Positions 32,812 to 43,549 of a stretch of DNA of 64,000 nucleotides are shown in pieces. Position numbers and translations under genes: made by a program. Source of the stretch: Annona cherimola (lineage: Eukaryota; Streptophyta; Magnoliopsida; Magnoliales; Annonaceae); NCBI GenBank assembly GCA_030490835.1, contig CM059975.1, forward strand, positions 49,033,174 through 49,097,173, given 5' to 3'. The notes beneath the pieces are model-generated. The model made no database searches. It saw only the letters and a list, made by a program, of their open reading frames with translations, and was not told where the DNA came from. Every line of letters starts with the position of its first letter. Position 1 is the first letter of the stretch.

Positions 32812-35731
32812 GCGTGATCAGGGCAACAATCCTGATTCACATTTACCAATCGATAGATCTTAAGGTAAGGATGTGAAACCCGGACACAAGTAAGGTTTAT
32901 TTATATGCAATTGGCATATAAATATGAATCAAGTATAATTTAGTGGAACTATGAATGATTTCCAATTGCAATACTGACGATTTATTGCAATTAGGGCAAG
33001 TGATTATGAATGATCAATATAAGTCGATATGGGCCAATGTGATTAAAGACGCTTAATGAAGATTAGGAATTGTGAATATATTGAGGATAATTACTTCATG
33101 TATTATGGGTTAACTAATGGAGATTATGATGCTAATTATGGAATTAAGGTAGCAAATGCTAGAAAATGCGTAACTCGACGCCGAAAAGGCGGATCAAGAT
33201 GAAAATTGAAAGGTAAGCACATAATTTTGTGCTTAATCACATGGAAAAGTTATATTATGAAAATTTTGATAACTTGAGCTAGAAAAGTCGGATTGAGACG
33301 AAATTTGAAATGGACGGTTAAAATTATGAGATCTTTGCAATGAGAGGCTTGGATTAAGCTAATGATAATAAAATCAAGTGCTTAATGTCATGAATTAATG
33401 GTTAATGGATTAGCTCAAAGGAGCTTGAAAAGGTGGCCATACATGTGGACGATCAAGGGGCCATATACTTGATCTTTTTTTATTTTTAAAAATGAAAAAT
33501 GTGTATTTAAATGACCTAGGAAGATAGGGGGAGATGTGGACGAGATTTGGGTTGATTTTTATGCCAAGAAAATTCCAAAAAGTCCATGATAAGTGGACCC
33601 CACCAAGTGGACAGCATTATGGAGCAAGAGAGAGGTCACGGTAAAGGCAGCTTTTTGAATTTTTTATAAATTTTTTAATAGCTAATTTGACCCCTAAATT
33701 ATATCCTAGGTAGGGTGATTAATTATACATTAATTTAAAACTGCAATTTTGTGGAAAAATTGCAAAAAGGGGCAGCTGATGTGGACGTGAATGTATGGAC
33801 ACTAAATGGACAGCATAAGGTGTGGACGGCTAAGTTGCATTATGTGATTTTTTATAATTTTTTTAATAAGCTAAATGGTCCCCTAATTAGGCTATTACCT
33901 AGGGTAGTTAATTATCCATAAATTAAAGTAAAAATTCGTTGGAAAAAATGGCAAAAGACTGCTGCAAAGGGACCTTGCATGATATGGACAGATTTTGTCC
34001 ATTAATGATGTAGATTTTAATAGATTTATTAAAAATAATTTGCTAATTTAAATGGACCACATTTTGCCATGTCAGCAATAGGAGATAATAATGTCTTAAT
34101 CATGCTTTAAATAAAGTGGAAAGTGGGGCCCACGAGCTGGAAAATTCAGCCTTTGCCCCAAGTGCACGTCCATATTGATTTAGGGTGAGGAGAGAGAAAA
34201 TGCTAAGGAGCAAACCCATTTTCCAGCAGCCCTTCACATCCCCATTTTCCAGCAGCTTGAGGGGGAGAAAAAGAGGAGGAAAAAGAGAAGGAAAAATGGG
34301 AAGAAAGAAGAGGAACCAAGCTAGGAAAAATGGAGTCCAAGTTGATTCAATTCCAAGTAAGTATACCCTTTGATTATGGGTTGAAAATCATAACTGAAAT
34401 TTTCTTAAATCCTATGTGATGTTGCTGTTTTGATGTTTAATCATGATTATATGATTATTCACAATTATATGAATTATATAAGTTGATTTATAAAGTTTAA
34501 TTTGGGGATTAATCAGCCCATATCATCTAATCTACACTTAAGTGTAGTAAATCTGAACTAGGAACAAAAAATATGGACGAAATATTAAATGAACTAATTT
34601 AATCATGAAAATTTGTGGATTTTCTTATGATAGGATTATTAATTAATGATACAAATTTAAGCTCAAAACGATAATCATGTTGGAAATTAAAAATCCTAGA
34701 AAATCAACCTGAATAGGGTTGAACGGGTGTCAAGATCAGCGGAACACAAATGATTTGTAATAATTTATATACAAGGAATTTGAAGCTAAAAATTTTAAAT
34801 AATATATAAAAAATATTTAGGATCACAGAAAAAAATAAAAATTATGTTTTTATGAGTATAAATATACCCCGTAATTTACGTGATTCAGGCGTCTGAAAAG
34901 GGATGCTACTGTCCAGCAGAGTAAAAATACCAAAATAAATAGAAATACTAAATATTTCATTCTTAAAATATTTATTTTGGTTAATTAATGTAGTTATTAA
35001 TTTATGGTAGAAATTTCAGATCAAAAATACTTGATTTGATATTAATTCAATATTTTGAGGTTTCAATGTGCCTGAATTCAGCATTATGGACAGCTTAAGT
35101 AATAAATCAAGATAAATGTTAAATTTCAGATTTTTGTGATGAAATTTAACTTACGATGGGATATAAACAAGTATCATAAGTGATTATGAGGATTTAACCT
35201 ATTAGAGATGGGTTTTTAGAAAGAATGGAACTTAGGGTTTCGTATAAGACCCGATTTCCATGTTTTGATGTTGAAAATGATAAATGGATTATGTGAAGTG
35301 TTAAAATGAAAAACTGCATAAAGATATGATTGGAACACATGGATTAGGTTTCTGTTTTATTAAATAATGATAATCTCAAATTTTGAGATTATTATATGAT
35401 ACCTAAGTTAGCAACTAAGTGCTTAAAATGAGCACCGATGTGTAAAAAAAATGAAAACTATGTTAAAAATGATAAATGGAGGTAATGAACTTCTAAATAA
35501 TGATTTAATGAGTGATTATTATATTTATTTAAATTTACCCTACATAAGGGTATTAAAATGAATGAATGGATGATTTTCTATGTATAGGCTATGTGCTAAG
35601 TATGAGTACCTGACTTGAAGGACAAGTGGGTCAAGCCAAGTCCAAATGAATTTATGTATGTTGGAATACCTAAGGGATTTATGTATTTAAAGTTGATGTG
35701 AATAAATGAAATGTTATTTTCATTTATCTAG

Positions 35732-35778
35732 GCAAAGGCAAGGAAAAGAATGAAAGAAAAGGATTATGGCGATCTCAG
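35732..35778 (+). other. exon-like island in long LTR 2
   Basis: 47 nt between TTTATCTAG and GTAAGCAAGC, matching LTR 1 at 28268-28314 with a few substitutions and no length change. Confidence 0.4.
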
Positions 35779-36884
35779 GTAAGCAAGCGAACTTTTCAAA
35801 TTATGGATTTTTCTCTATATGTTGAAATGATGATTATGTCAATGCTTTTATGATTACGTTTTGACGAATAGGCAAGCATAAGTTTTGAAAATGACGGCTT
35901 TAATGCAAAGCCATAAGTTTTGAAAAATGATGGCTTTAAGGAAAAGCCTCAAGGTTTGCTTCATGGGAAGCAAGCAATGTTTTTTTTAAAGATAAATGTT
36001 TATTACAAGTGTTGCCATGGATTGTCAATGCTTTATGTTAATGGAGTTGAGAAATTTGCTTATGAGTAAGCAAGCGCTCCATGATGTTAATTTTAACGGA
36101 TTTTATATTTTATGCCGATGATTTTAACAATTTGCTTTCAAGTAAGCAAATTCTTTATGATGTTGTTTTCAAAAGGACTTTATAAGAAAAAGGGAATTTT
36201 ACCCTTTTTCATAAAGAAATATTATCAGATAAGTTTTGAGTTTTCTTATGATGTTTTATGATAAATGATTAAGCTTATAAAAGAAAAAGATTAATTTTAT
36301 ATGTCAAAATATTTAATTATAAATGATAATTTGGACATAGCTCGTATGCTTTAAAATGATATTCAAAAAGTTTTGATTTCCTTTAGACAAGAAAATCTAT
36401 GTCGAAAATGTTTTAAAAAATGTTTATACGAATATTGTTGAATGAGATTTAAGGATGACCAACCTAATAAGTGATTTCATAAAATGGTTTAATTTCAGGT
36501 TGCTAAATGGCATGCAAAAGACTATGCAATCCCCCTTTATGTAAACAATAGTATAATAGATATGTGGAGAATAATATAATTTTTAGGTTGTGGAGAAGGG
36601 GATGGTATAATTGCATAACTTTTGTAAGCAAAAGGCCTTGAAATGGAAACCAAGAAAAATACTAAAAAAAAAATACATGGTTTATCTTTGAAAATCTAAC
36701 AACTTTGATGTTCTTTCGTAAGGGTTTTAAAAAGTATTGTTTTTTAAACATTTTAAAGGATTGTAAAAATATTTTACTCAAAATGTTTCTAAAAGAATTT
36801 AAGGAAGGTCATCCTAAAATTAGATTTCAAATAACATCTTGTTTAAAGTGGGTGCGCTCGCTTTACAAGTTGACATGGACTGCG

Positions 36885-37045
36885 GTCTATGATGTGTTTT
36901 TTTTCAAAATGATTTGTTTTAAAAAGATAAACTTCGGTCTGTGATGTTTTTAAGTTACGGATGCAGACAGAGGTCTGTGATCCCGATTTTAAAGGATACG
37001 GGCTGCGGTCTGTAATACTTTAAACCAAATAGGCTGCGGTCCGTC
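36885..37045 (+). repeat. five short repeats GGCTGCGGTCTGTGAT in LTR 2
   Basis: Phrases GGACTGCGGTCTATGATG, AACTTCGGTCTGTGATG, GACAGAGGTCTGTGAT, GGGCTGCGGTCTGTAAT and AGGCTGCGGTCCGTCAT. One more unit than LTR 1. Confidence 0.65.
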
Positions 37046-37390
37046 ATAATAATGTATGGTGCACCAGTACAAGGAATAGGCCGGTTGTAGAGCACGGTTG
37101 GGATGACCGGAGCCCACTCTACATAAGGCCAAGTCGCTAAGGGGTGGCAGGAGTGCCAGCGGCGCCCTTCCTGAGATGGGAGTAGGATAAAGGAACAGCC
37201 GCCTGGCTAGCATGCTGTTAAGGATTCTCTTCCAAAAGGTAGTATGATCACTTGCTAAGTGTCACTACTGGATGGGGAGAAATGTGTTTGCATACATTTC
37301 GCTTTCCAAAAGCCCAAAGATTGGGATATAAAAGCGTTTATATGAAAAATTATCCTAAATTGGATTTTTATAAGCCATTATGTATAAGTT

Positions 37391-38094
37391 ACCCTAAAAG
37401 CAGGGTGTTTTACACAAAATGTGTAAATATTAAGAATAAAAAGAAATGATTTTTATGCAAAAGTTTTCATGAAAAGGATTCATGACTTGTTTGCTATAAA
37501 CAAGCCCCAAAATGGGGATTATGAAAAAGGGTTTATGTTGAAAAATGTTTTGGACATAAGAATGTCCATTTCCTAAAGGGATTTATGTTGAAACATGTGT
37601 GGACATAAAAATGTCCGTTTCTAAAAGAGTTTAAGAGATAAAAGTGTTTGTAGACATATGAATGTCCATTGCCAAACGAAACTATGTGAAAAATGTTTTG
37701 AGACATCAAAAGTCTCTTGACTAAAGGATTTTTTGATGAAAAATATTTTTGGACATAAAAATATCCTTCGCCAAGAAAGGCTTATATAAATAATGTTTTA
37801 GGACATGAGAATGTCCTCCCTTGCTAAAGAATTTACGAGAAAAATGTTTTAGACGTAAAACGTCCACTGGCAAAAGATGGTTTTATGTAAATGTCTTAGA
37901 ACATTGAAAATGTTCACTCAAGACAAAAGGGAATTAAATAAAGAGGGTAAAACATGGATGTTTTGCCTTAACAAACCCAGAGGTGGCTTGTAAATGATTT
38001 TAAGAATAAATATTTTATGATAATGTTCAAGGACATAGAATTGTCCTCATGAATAAAGGATTTTATGATAATGTTTCAGGACATATAAATGTCC
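37391..38094 (+). repeat. run of short hairpins in long LTR 2
   Basis: Counterpart of 31606-32314: ACCCT-AAAAGC-AGGGT (37391), TTTACACA-AAA-TGTGTAAA (37409), CCCC-AAAAT-GGGG (37505), GGACAT-AAGA-ATGTCC (37552), GGACAT-AAAA-ATGTCC (37601), GAGAC/GTCTC (37700-37716), GGACAT-GAGA-ATGTCC (37801), GACGT-AAA-ACGTC (37852), GAACATT-GAA-AATGTTC (37899), a 10-bp stem (37946-37967), GGACA-TAGAAT-TGTCC (38031) and GGACAT-ATAA-ATGTCC (38079). Confidence 0.75.
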
Positions 38095-38209
38095 TCATGA
38101 AAAAGGTGTTCAAGATATTTATGAAAAAGGTTTTCAAGGAAGTCTTGCCCTAATGATAAAATGCTTACTTACTGAGTTGTCACTCACATTTTGTTTTCCC
38201 AAACCTTAG

Positions 38210-38258
38210 ACAAGTACCAGGAAACTCAAGGGGATGCGAACCTAAGCAATGAAAAAAG
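38210..38258 (+). other. second exon-like island in LTR 2
   Basis: 49-nt counterpart of 32433-32481, bounded by CCTTAG and GTACGTGATGG. Confidence 0.35.
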
Positions 38259-38710
38259 GTACGTGATGGTAGCCATGTGGGCTATAAGAAATGGGATAGC
38301 ATGGTTTGAAGTGTTAAGGTATGTTGATGTATATGAACTTATTTATAATTATAAGTTCTATGTGATTAAATAATTGAATGTATGTATGTGTGGAATGTAA
38401 ATGTCATTGTAGAAAAGTATGAAGAGATCCTATGAATTAGATGATGAAATTTATTACAAGTGTATTGCCGCTTGTATGATGTGTGATGTTGATTGTAAAG
38501 AGTTGATTGATGAATAATGGTGTGAAATGTAAAAATATGAACGATAATGAATGAAAATTTTTTTGGACGAAATTCAATTAAGAACCCGCCACGTGATCAG
38601 GGCAACAATCCTGATTCACATTTACCAATCAATAATATCTTGAGGTAAGGAAGTGTCGTCTCGGTTTGGGGTGCCATGAAGGATGTGACGTCTCGGGTTG
38701 GGGCGCCACA

Positions 38711-40569
38711 TATACATAAATCTTATTCTTGCTTTAGGAAGAGGTTTTTATAGCGAACCTATTGCTAGCACTTTGTCCTCACGTGAAGAATATGCGTGAT
38801 CTGCGGAACTAGCTAGGTAGTAAAAACCTATGGATATGGAAAATTCAAAAAGGGGTAAAGCTGCTTTGCATTGAGAAACTATGAAAAGCTCTCTTCTCAT
38901 GCCAAAATTAGAAATATGTAGATTTATTGTGATCTGTATACATGTAAAGTTTTCACAACTTGCATTGGAAAGCCAAGCAGGTAATTTCTACTTATGTCTT
39001 TTTATTGGGCCTAGTCCAACCTATTTTGATCTATTTTAGTTTTTATCTGAAACACTTCACTCAAGTCCAAAATTTATAGTTGGTCGAGTTGGACCTTATA
39101 ACTTGCACGACGAGCTCAAAATCCACAATAAGCCTAACCAAGCCCGGTATAGTCCACTTCATGCTCATCTGGACCCAAAACCTTCCAATGAGCCTATTTG
39201 GGTCTACAACACTTCATTTAGGCCCATTTCAGTTCATTTGGTCTTAAAAACCCCTAGCTGGATTAATGGGCACAAAACCATCTTATAAACCTATGTGTCT
39301 TTAGAACTTCAAAGTTTACTCACTTGGACTCCAAAATTTTTTCAATAAACCCTTCAACAGGTTCGAGTAGGCCCAAAATTCTCCTGACAGACTAGTTGAG
39401 CCCAAAATCCTTGTGCCCGCACGCCCAGTAGGGCCCAAACTTTTTTCAACAAGGCTAGTTGGTCCTAAATTCTTTTTTAGTCTGTCCAAGTTCACCCCAA
39501 CACATTCCCAACATTCGGTCAAACCTAGTTTTCTTACCACAAGACAATTGGCCCAGTGGTAACTTTAGAGATTGTTTCACAGCATACCGACGTTCGATCC
39601 TTCCCTCCCATATGGGATGGGTTTTGTATTCTAGTCCTTTTGAAACGGAGGTTTATAATTTCTCCCCGAAAGTGGGAGTTTTTAAAAATTTCTCCCGAAT
39701 GGAGGTGTTTTTATGCAAATTCCTTTATAGTGCGAGGGTTGCGAATGTGTCTCATTGTAATATAAAGATGTCACTTTGTATAAATATCAATAAAAAATTT
39801 ATTTTTCTCGGTAAAACCACCCAACTTTCAACTCAAAGATCGTATGCGGAACATGCTAGTCTCCCGTGTAAATCCAGAGATTAAATGATGGATACGCTAG
39901 TTTATTAAGCTGAATGCGGAATATGCTAGTCTACTATATAACTCCAAAAGTTGATAGCGCACTCAGCTTGCTATATAGGGCCACTAGTGTAGCCGATAAG
40001 CCTCTTGCTAGTCCCCAATCGAGTCATCGTTGGTCAACAGCTAAGCGTAAACTCACTTCGAGCCATGGCGTGTGGAGTAGTATACTCACCCTTTTTTGGT
40101 CAAGCGCATGACAAAGTGATCTATGTTCATTTTTATTGGTCATGTCACACGGTCCATATGTAACTCTCTCGAGTCATGGCGCATGGCGACATGCACTCAT
40201 CTTTTTTCTTTTGAGTCACAGCGAGGGGCGAAGTGTACTTATCCATATTTATATTTTTGTCAAACACTATTTTTCGTGTATTTGTAAAGTCATAGAAAGA
40301 CTTTCTATGCATTTTATCATCATTTCTATAAAAGCATCATTTTTTATGGATTATTGTATTCAACTCTTTTAATCAAGGGTCTTCTCATTAGAGATGTAAA
40401 ATTAGAGTGTGAAACACAATACAAAATACTTCTATAATATATTTTCGAACTTGGTTGAAAGAATTAAATGCTTGAAAATTCATTGGGGGATTAATTGAGC
40501 ATTTATTTCTTAAAACCACCAACACAAACGAAACAATCTAATCCCTGACTCGAAATGAGGCCAAAATAG
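38711..40569. other. no supported gene; decayed repeats
   Basis: The small ORFs here show no recognisable domain. 39100-39480 is a stretch with repeated GGGCCCAAA / TTGGGCCC-like words. A tRNA-like SINE candidate starts near 39549. Between 40020 and 40245 a phrase like CGAGTCATGGCGCATGG followed by CTCATCTTTTTT recurs about three times in decayed form. Confidence 0.45.
39549..39810 (+). mobile_element. possible tRNA-derived SINE
   Basis: A pol III A-box-like TGGCCCAGTGGT (39549-39560) and a B-box-like CGTTCGATCC (39591-39600) lie 30 bp apart, followed by unrelated sequence and an A-rich end near 39790. I see no cloverleaf and no clear target duplication, so this is tentative. Confidence 0.35.
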
Positions 40570-42356
40570 TGTTGGGTCCCGAATTGATGGCAAAACCCAA
40601 GAGGGGAGGGGTGAATTGGGTTCTTAAAAATTTATAACTCAAATAGAAACTTTACCCCGGATTAATCTAGTCCCCTTGAATGAAGAAATAGAATGGAAAG
40701 CAAAGTAATGTAGAGAGCAGAAATAAAAACAAGTAGATAAGAATTTTTATAGTGGTTCGGGCAACCTCCCTACTCCACTCTTCCAAGCTCACACACCTTG
40801 TGACTTGGGTTTCACTATTGTATTCTCTCAATACAATTAGAGCCTCTTGCTCTCTTCTAGATTCTAGCTCTAGGGGGCATCAACAACTAGAGCCTCTTGC
40901 TCTCTTCTAGATTTTAGCTCTAGGGGGCATCAACAACTAGCATAAGTAGGTGATGAGTCACACTCCAATCACACACTACTTTGCTATCACTTGATCTTAG
41001 CTACCCAAGCTAAATCAAGTTCAATACACACAAATAATCAATGAAAGAAATCTACACTTTACAAGTGTGTAGAAGCAGTTTAGCGCAGAGAAGAACTTGT
41101 GGTAGGCTTTGAAGAATCTGAAGTGAAGCTCTTGCAGTTTTGAAGTGTAGTTCTTCCTCTCTTGATTGGCTTGATCACTTTAATGCTCTTGTAGATAGGA
41201 GTTATGCTCACTTAATGTTTTCCAACTACTTCCCTCGTCCACAATAACTCCCTTTTATAATTTTGGAGGGAATCCGAACGTTAGAGGGTTGGTGGCGCGC
41301 ATTTAATGCTCCAACGTTCGAATAAAATCCGACCGTTGCGACCCAAGTCGCATGTGGAGTCGACTTCGGATGCGACTTCGCCCAAGTCGCAGATGGAGTC
41401 GACTTCGGGTGCGACTTCGCCTCTCTGTCGCAACTTCAAGTTCCTGTCAGGGTCGACTTGGGTTCTCGACTTGACCCAAGTCGCAGGTGGAGTCGACTTC
41501 GGCTTCGACTTCACCTCGTCAGATGGCTTCACGAACTTGGAACTTGGAAATCGTTTTCTTTTGCTTGGTCTTCTCTATGCCTTTAGTTCTTTTGCACTTT
41601 TTGTATTACTTTCTGGATCCTTGTGTCTTGCTTTCATTAGCTCCATGATTTGCAATCCTTAGAAGCTTGACTTTGATTCCTCTTAAATCTTGAATCTTTG
41701 GAGAACTTGAGTCTTGCATAGTGTATCATCATCTTGCTTTGTATTTGATTCATATTGATCTTCATGATTTGCTTATTTCTTCATCTTGGAACATGCTTGA
41801 AGTTCTTGTCTTGGACTTGAGAGACTCATGTTGATTTTAGACTTGAGATATCTTAAGTTGTTCTTGGAAAGGAGCTTGAAACTGCATCTTTGATCTTTGA
41901 AAGCAGCTTGAATCAGTATCTTTGAATCTCCAAAACCTCAAGTCGCACTTCGGGGTCGACTTCGTTCGCGACTTCACCCAAGTCGCAACTGGAGTCGACT
42001 TCACTTGCGACTTCGATATTCTGCTGCTCCGAAATTCAACTCTGGAAGGATTTGCTCGACTGAAGTCGATGGTGAGGTCGACTTCGTTTGCGACTTGGCT
42101 ACCCAAGTCGCAGGTGGAGTCGACTTGGCCTGCGACTTCACCTTCCCTTCTTTCGTTTTCAACTCTGGACAGTTCTGCACATTTGAAGTCGATCTTGAAG
42201 TCGACTTGGGGAACGACTTGGCCTTCCATACTTGTTTTCCTTCAAATGGTTATTCCTTAAACATTTTCACAAACTTGTTAGTAGCCAAGACTTACTCAAA
42301 TTGATTTGTTAATCATCAAAACATAGATTGAGCTAGTTTTCCACATATTTCCAACA
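40570..42356 (-). repeat. copia solo LTR, 1787 bp, TSD AATAG
   Basis: Plus-strand edges are TGTTGGGTCCCGAATT at 40570 and CACATATTTCCAACA at 42356. The duplication AATAG is at 40565-40569 and 42357-42361. It contains a ~50-bp local duplication near 40840-40940 (AGAGCCTCTTGCTCTCTTC twice), a TATA at 41252-41259, and palindrome clusters at 41340-41515 and 41938-42225. Confidence 0.92.
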
Positions 42357-42361
42357 AATAG

Positions 42362-43270
42362 TTGGTTTCTCTTAACTCAATATGTTATATCTTTGTTGCT
42401 TAAAAAGTAACTTTTGGTTCATTTTGCAATAAAAAATCCTTTTTTATAATATCTTCAAATTAAATGTATAGTAGTGTCGGGAACAACTGTTATGTTGATG
42501 TCTCTATCACCTCACATATTCATAGAACAGGTAACATGGTCACCATATCGAAGCTGTCGAAATTAGTGCTCAATAGCTCAGACCTTAATTGGGCTAAAAC
42601 GTGGGATTGAGGTAGTACTCTGGAACTTAAAGTGATCAATAATTGAAAGTAGCCTCGAACCCACTAACATACGGTCTATGCAATGGGAAGCGCTTCCCCC
42701 GTTTTTCTCAAGGGAAGCTGCATATTCACCATCAATTTAGGATGGATGGTTGCGATTCATTTTGTCATTTTGGGAAGGTTAAAAAATCAAGAGGGAGCAT
42801 CAGATTCTGTGTTAGACCTGCGCGTCTTATCTCTCTCCCCAGCTCTCCATCTTCGTTCCTCCCTATCTCTTTTGTCTTCCTTTCTTGGTTTTTTATGATG
42901 GTGAACAACAGAAATGGTTTAAACTTTGAACTGCTAAGAAAAATTGCTACTATGCCATTTTTTTCCTCATCGGCATCTGAGGAGAAAGGACGAGGCAGCC
43001 GAAAAATAGTCTTGATGGCGTCTCTCGCTAGTAAATAAAGGCGGCAACAGCGGTAGCAAGTGACAACAGACGGTAGCAACAGCTCATCCCGACTGTGAAG
43101 AAGATAAACAGAAGATGAGCGGCAGCAATTTTTTGGGCGGCAAATTTTATGCACGGCAATTTTTTGAGTTCATTTTTCGACAGATTTTTTGGTGGCTAAA
43201 GAAGTTTTTAGATTCGACGATAACACACTGGGGCCGGTAGTCAAGCAGCAGCAAAGGAGAAGACAAACTG
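42362..43270. other. no supported gene
   Basis: ORFs of 60-130 residues occur on both strands over 42640-43150, overlapping each other without any recognisable domain. A GGGAAGC...GCTTCCC-like phrase near 42686 resembles one near 48540. Unassigned. Confidence 0.45.
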
Positions 43271-43454
43271 AGGCCGCGCTTGAACGGTTGGGTTTTTTGG
43301 AAGATGATGCACCATGCATCATTTATCGTAACTGACGGAAATTTGGGCAAGATTTAAGGATGAGGCCGCGCTTGAACGGTTGGGTTTTTTTGGAAGATGA
43401 TGCACTGTGCATCATCTATCGCAACTGACAGAAATTTGGGCGAGATTTAACGAC
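43271..43454 (+). repeat. 92-bp tandem duplication with an internal hairpin
   Basis: Units 43271-43362 and 43363-43454, both starting AGGCCGCGCTTGAACGGTTG. Unit 1 contains ATGATGCA-CCA-TGCATCAT; unit 2 has ATGATGCA-CTG-TGCATCAT with the stem intact. Confidence 0.85.
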
Positions 43455-43549
43455 GCGTTGTTGAGTCATTGACGCCGCCGTTGCATGAGATTTAAGGACG
43501 CGTGGTCGCCGCTGTTGCAGTGTGATATCACCAATGCGTATTAACTAGA

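Larger units (their letters stand above)
22022..32871 (+). repeat. long gypsy LTR 1 (about 5.84 kb without insertions)
   Basis: Starts TGTGATACCCAGACC. It is collinear with LTR 2 (32872 onward): GA-rich block and GTAAGTAT near 23587, AAATTTTGAGATTATTATATG near 27893, exon-like island 28268-28314, CTGCGGTCTGT repeats near 31130, hairpin run 31606-32314, and ATCAGGGCAACAATCCTGAT near the end. It contains an RTE LINE (24459-27743) and a copia solo LTR (29104-30804). Removing both gives about 5.84 kb, close to the ~5.78 kb of LTR 2. There is no coding potential. Confidence 0.82.
32872..38710 (+). repeat. long gypsy LTR 2 (about 5.8 kb), uninterrupted
   Basis: Starts TGTGAAACCCGGACAC directly after LTR 1 without any internal region. 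It is collinear with LTR 1. It ends near 38651 (GAGGTAAGGA) or, counting two repeated tails of TCGGTTTGGGGTGCCA type, at GGGCGCCACA (38710). The minus-strand LTR end at 63759 ends with the same GGGGCGCCACA phrase, which supports the longer boundary. No ORF is supported; the 60-80-residue ORFs inside are chance. Confidence 0.8.

Noticed and set aside
34185..34373. Plus-strand ORF of 62 residues, Lys/Arg/Gly-rich
   Set aside because: It comes from the GA-rich block of LTR 2; the same block in LTR 1 and at 2640 has no matching ORF.
39549..39620. Functional tRNA gene
   Set aside because: Only the A and B box words are present; no acceptor stem or anticodon arm can be paired.
42643..43154. Two overlapping ORFs of ~130 residues on opposite strands
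   Set aside because: No domain, no splice context, no repeat family match by eye; composition is Ser/Phe-rich as expected for chance ORFs.
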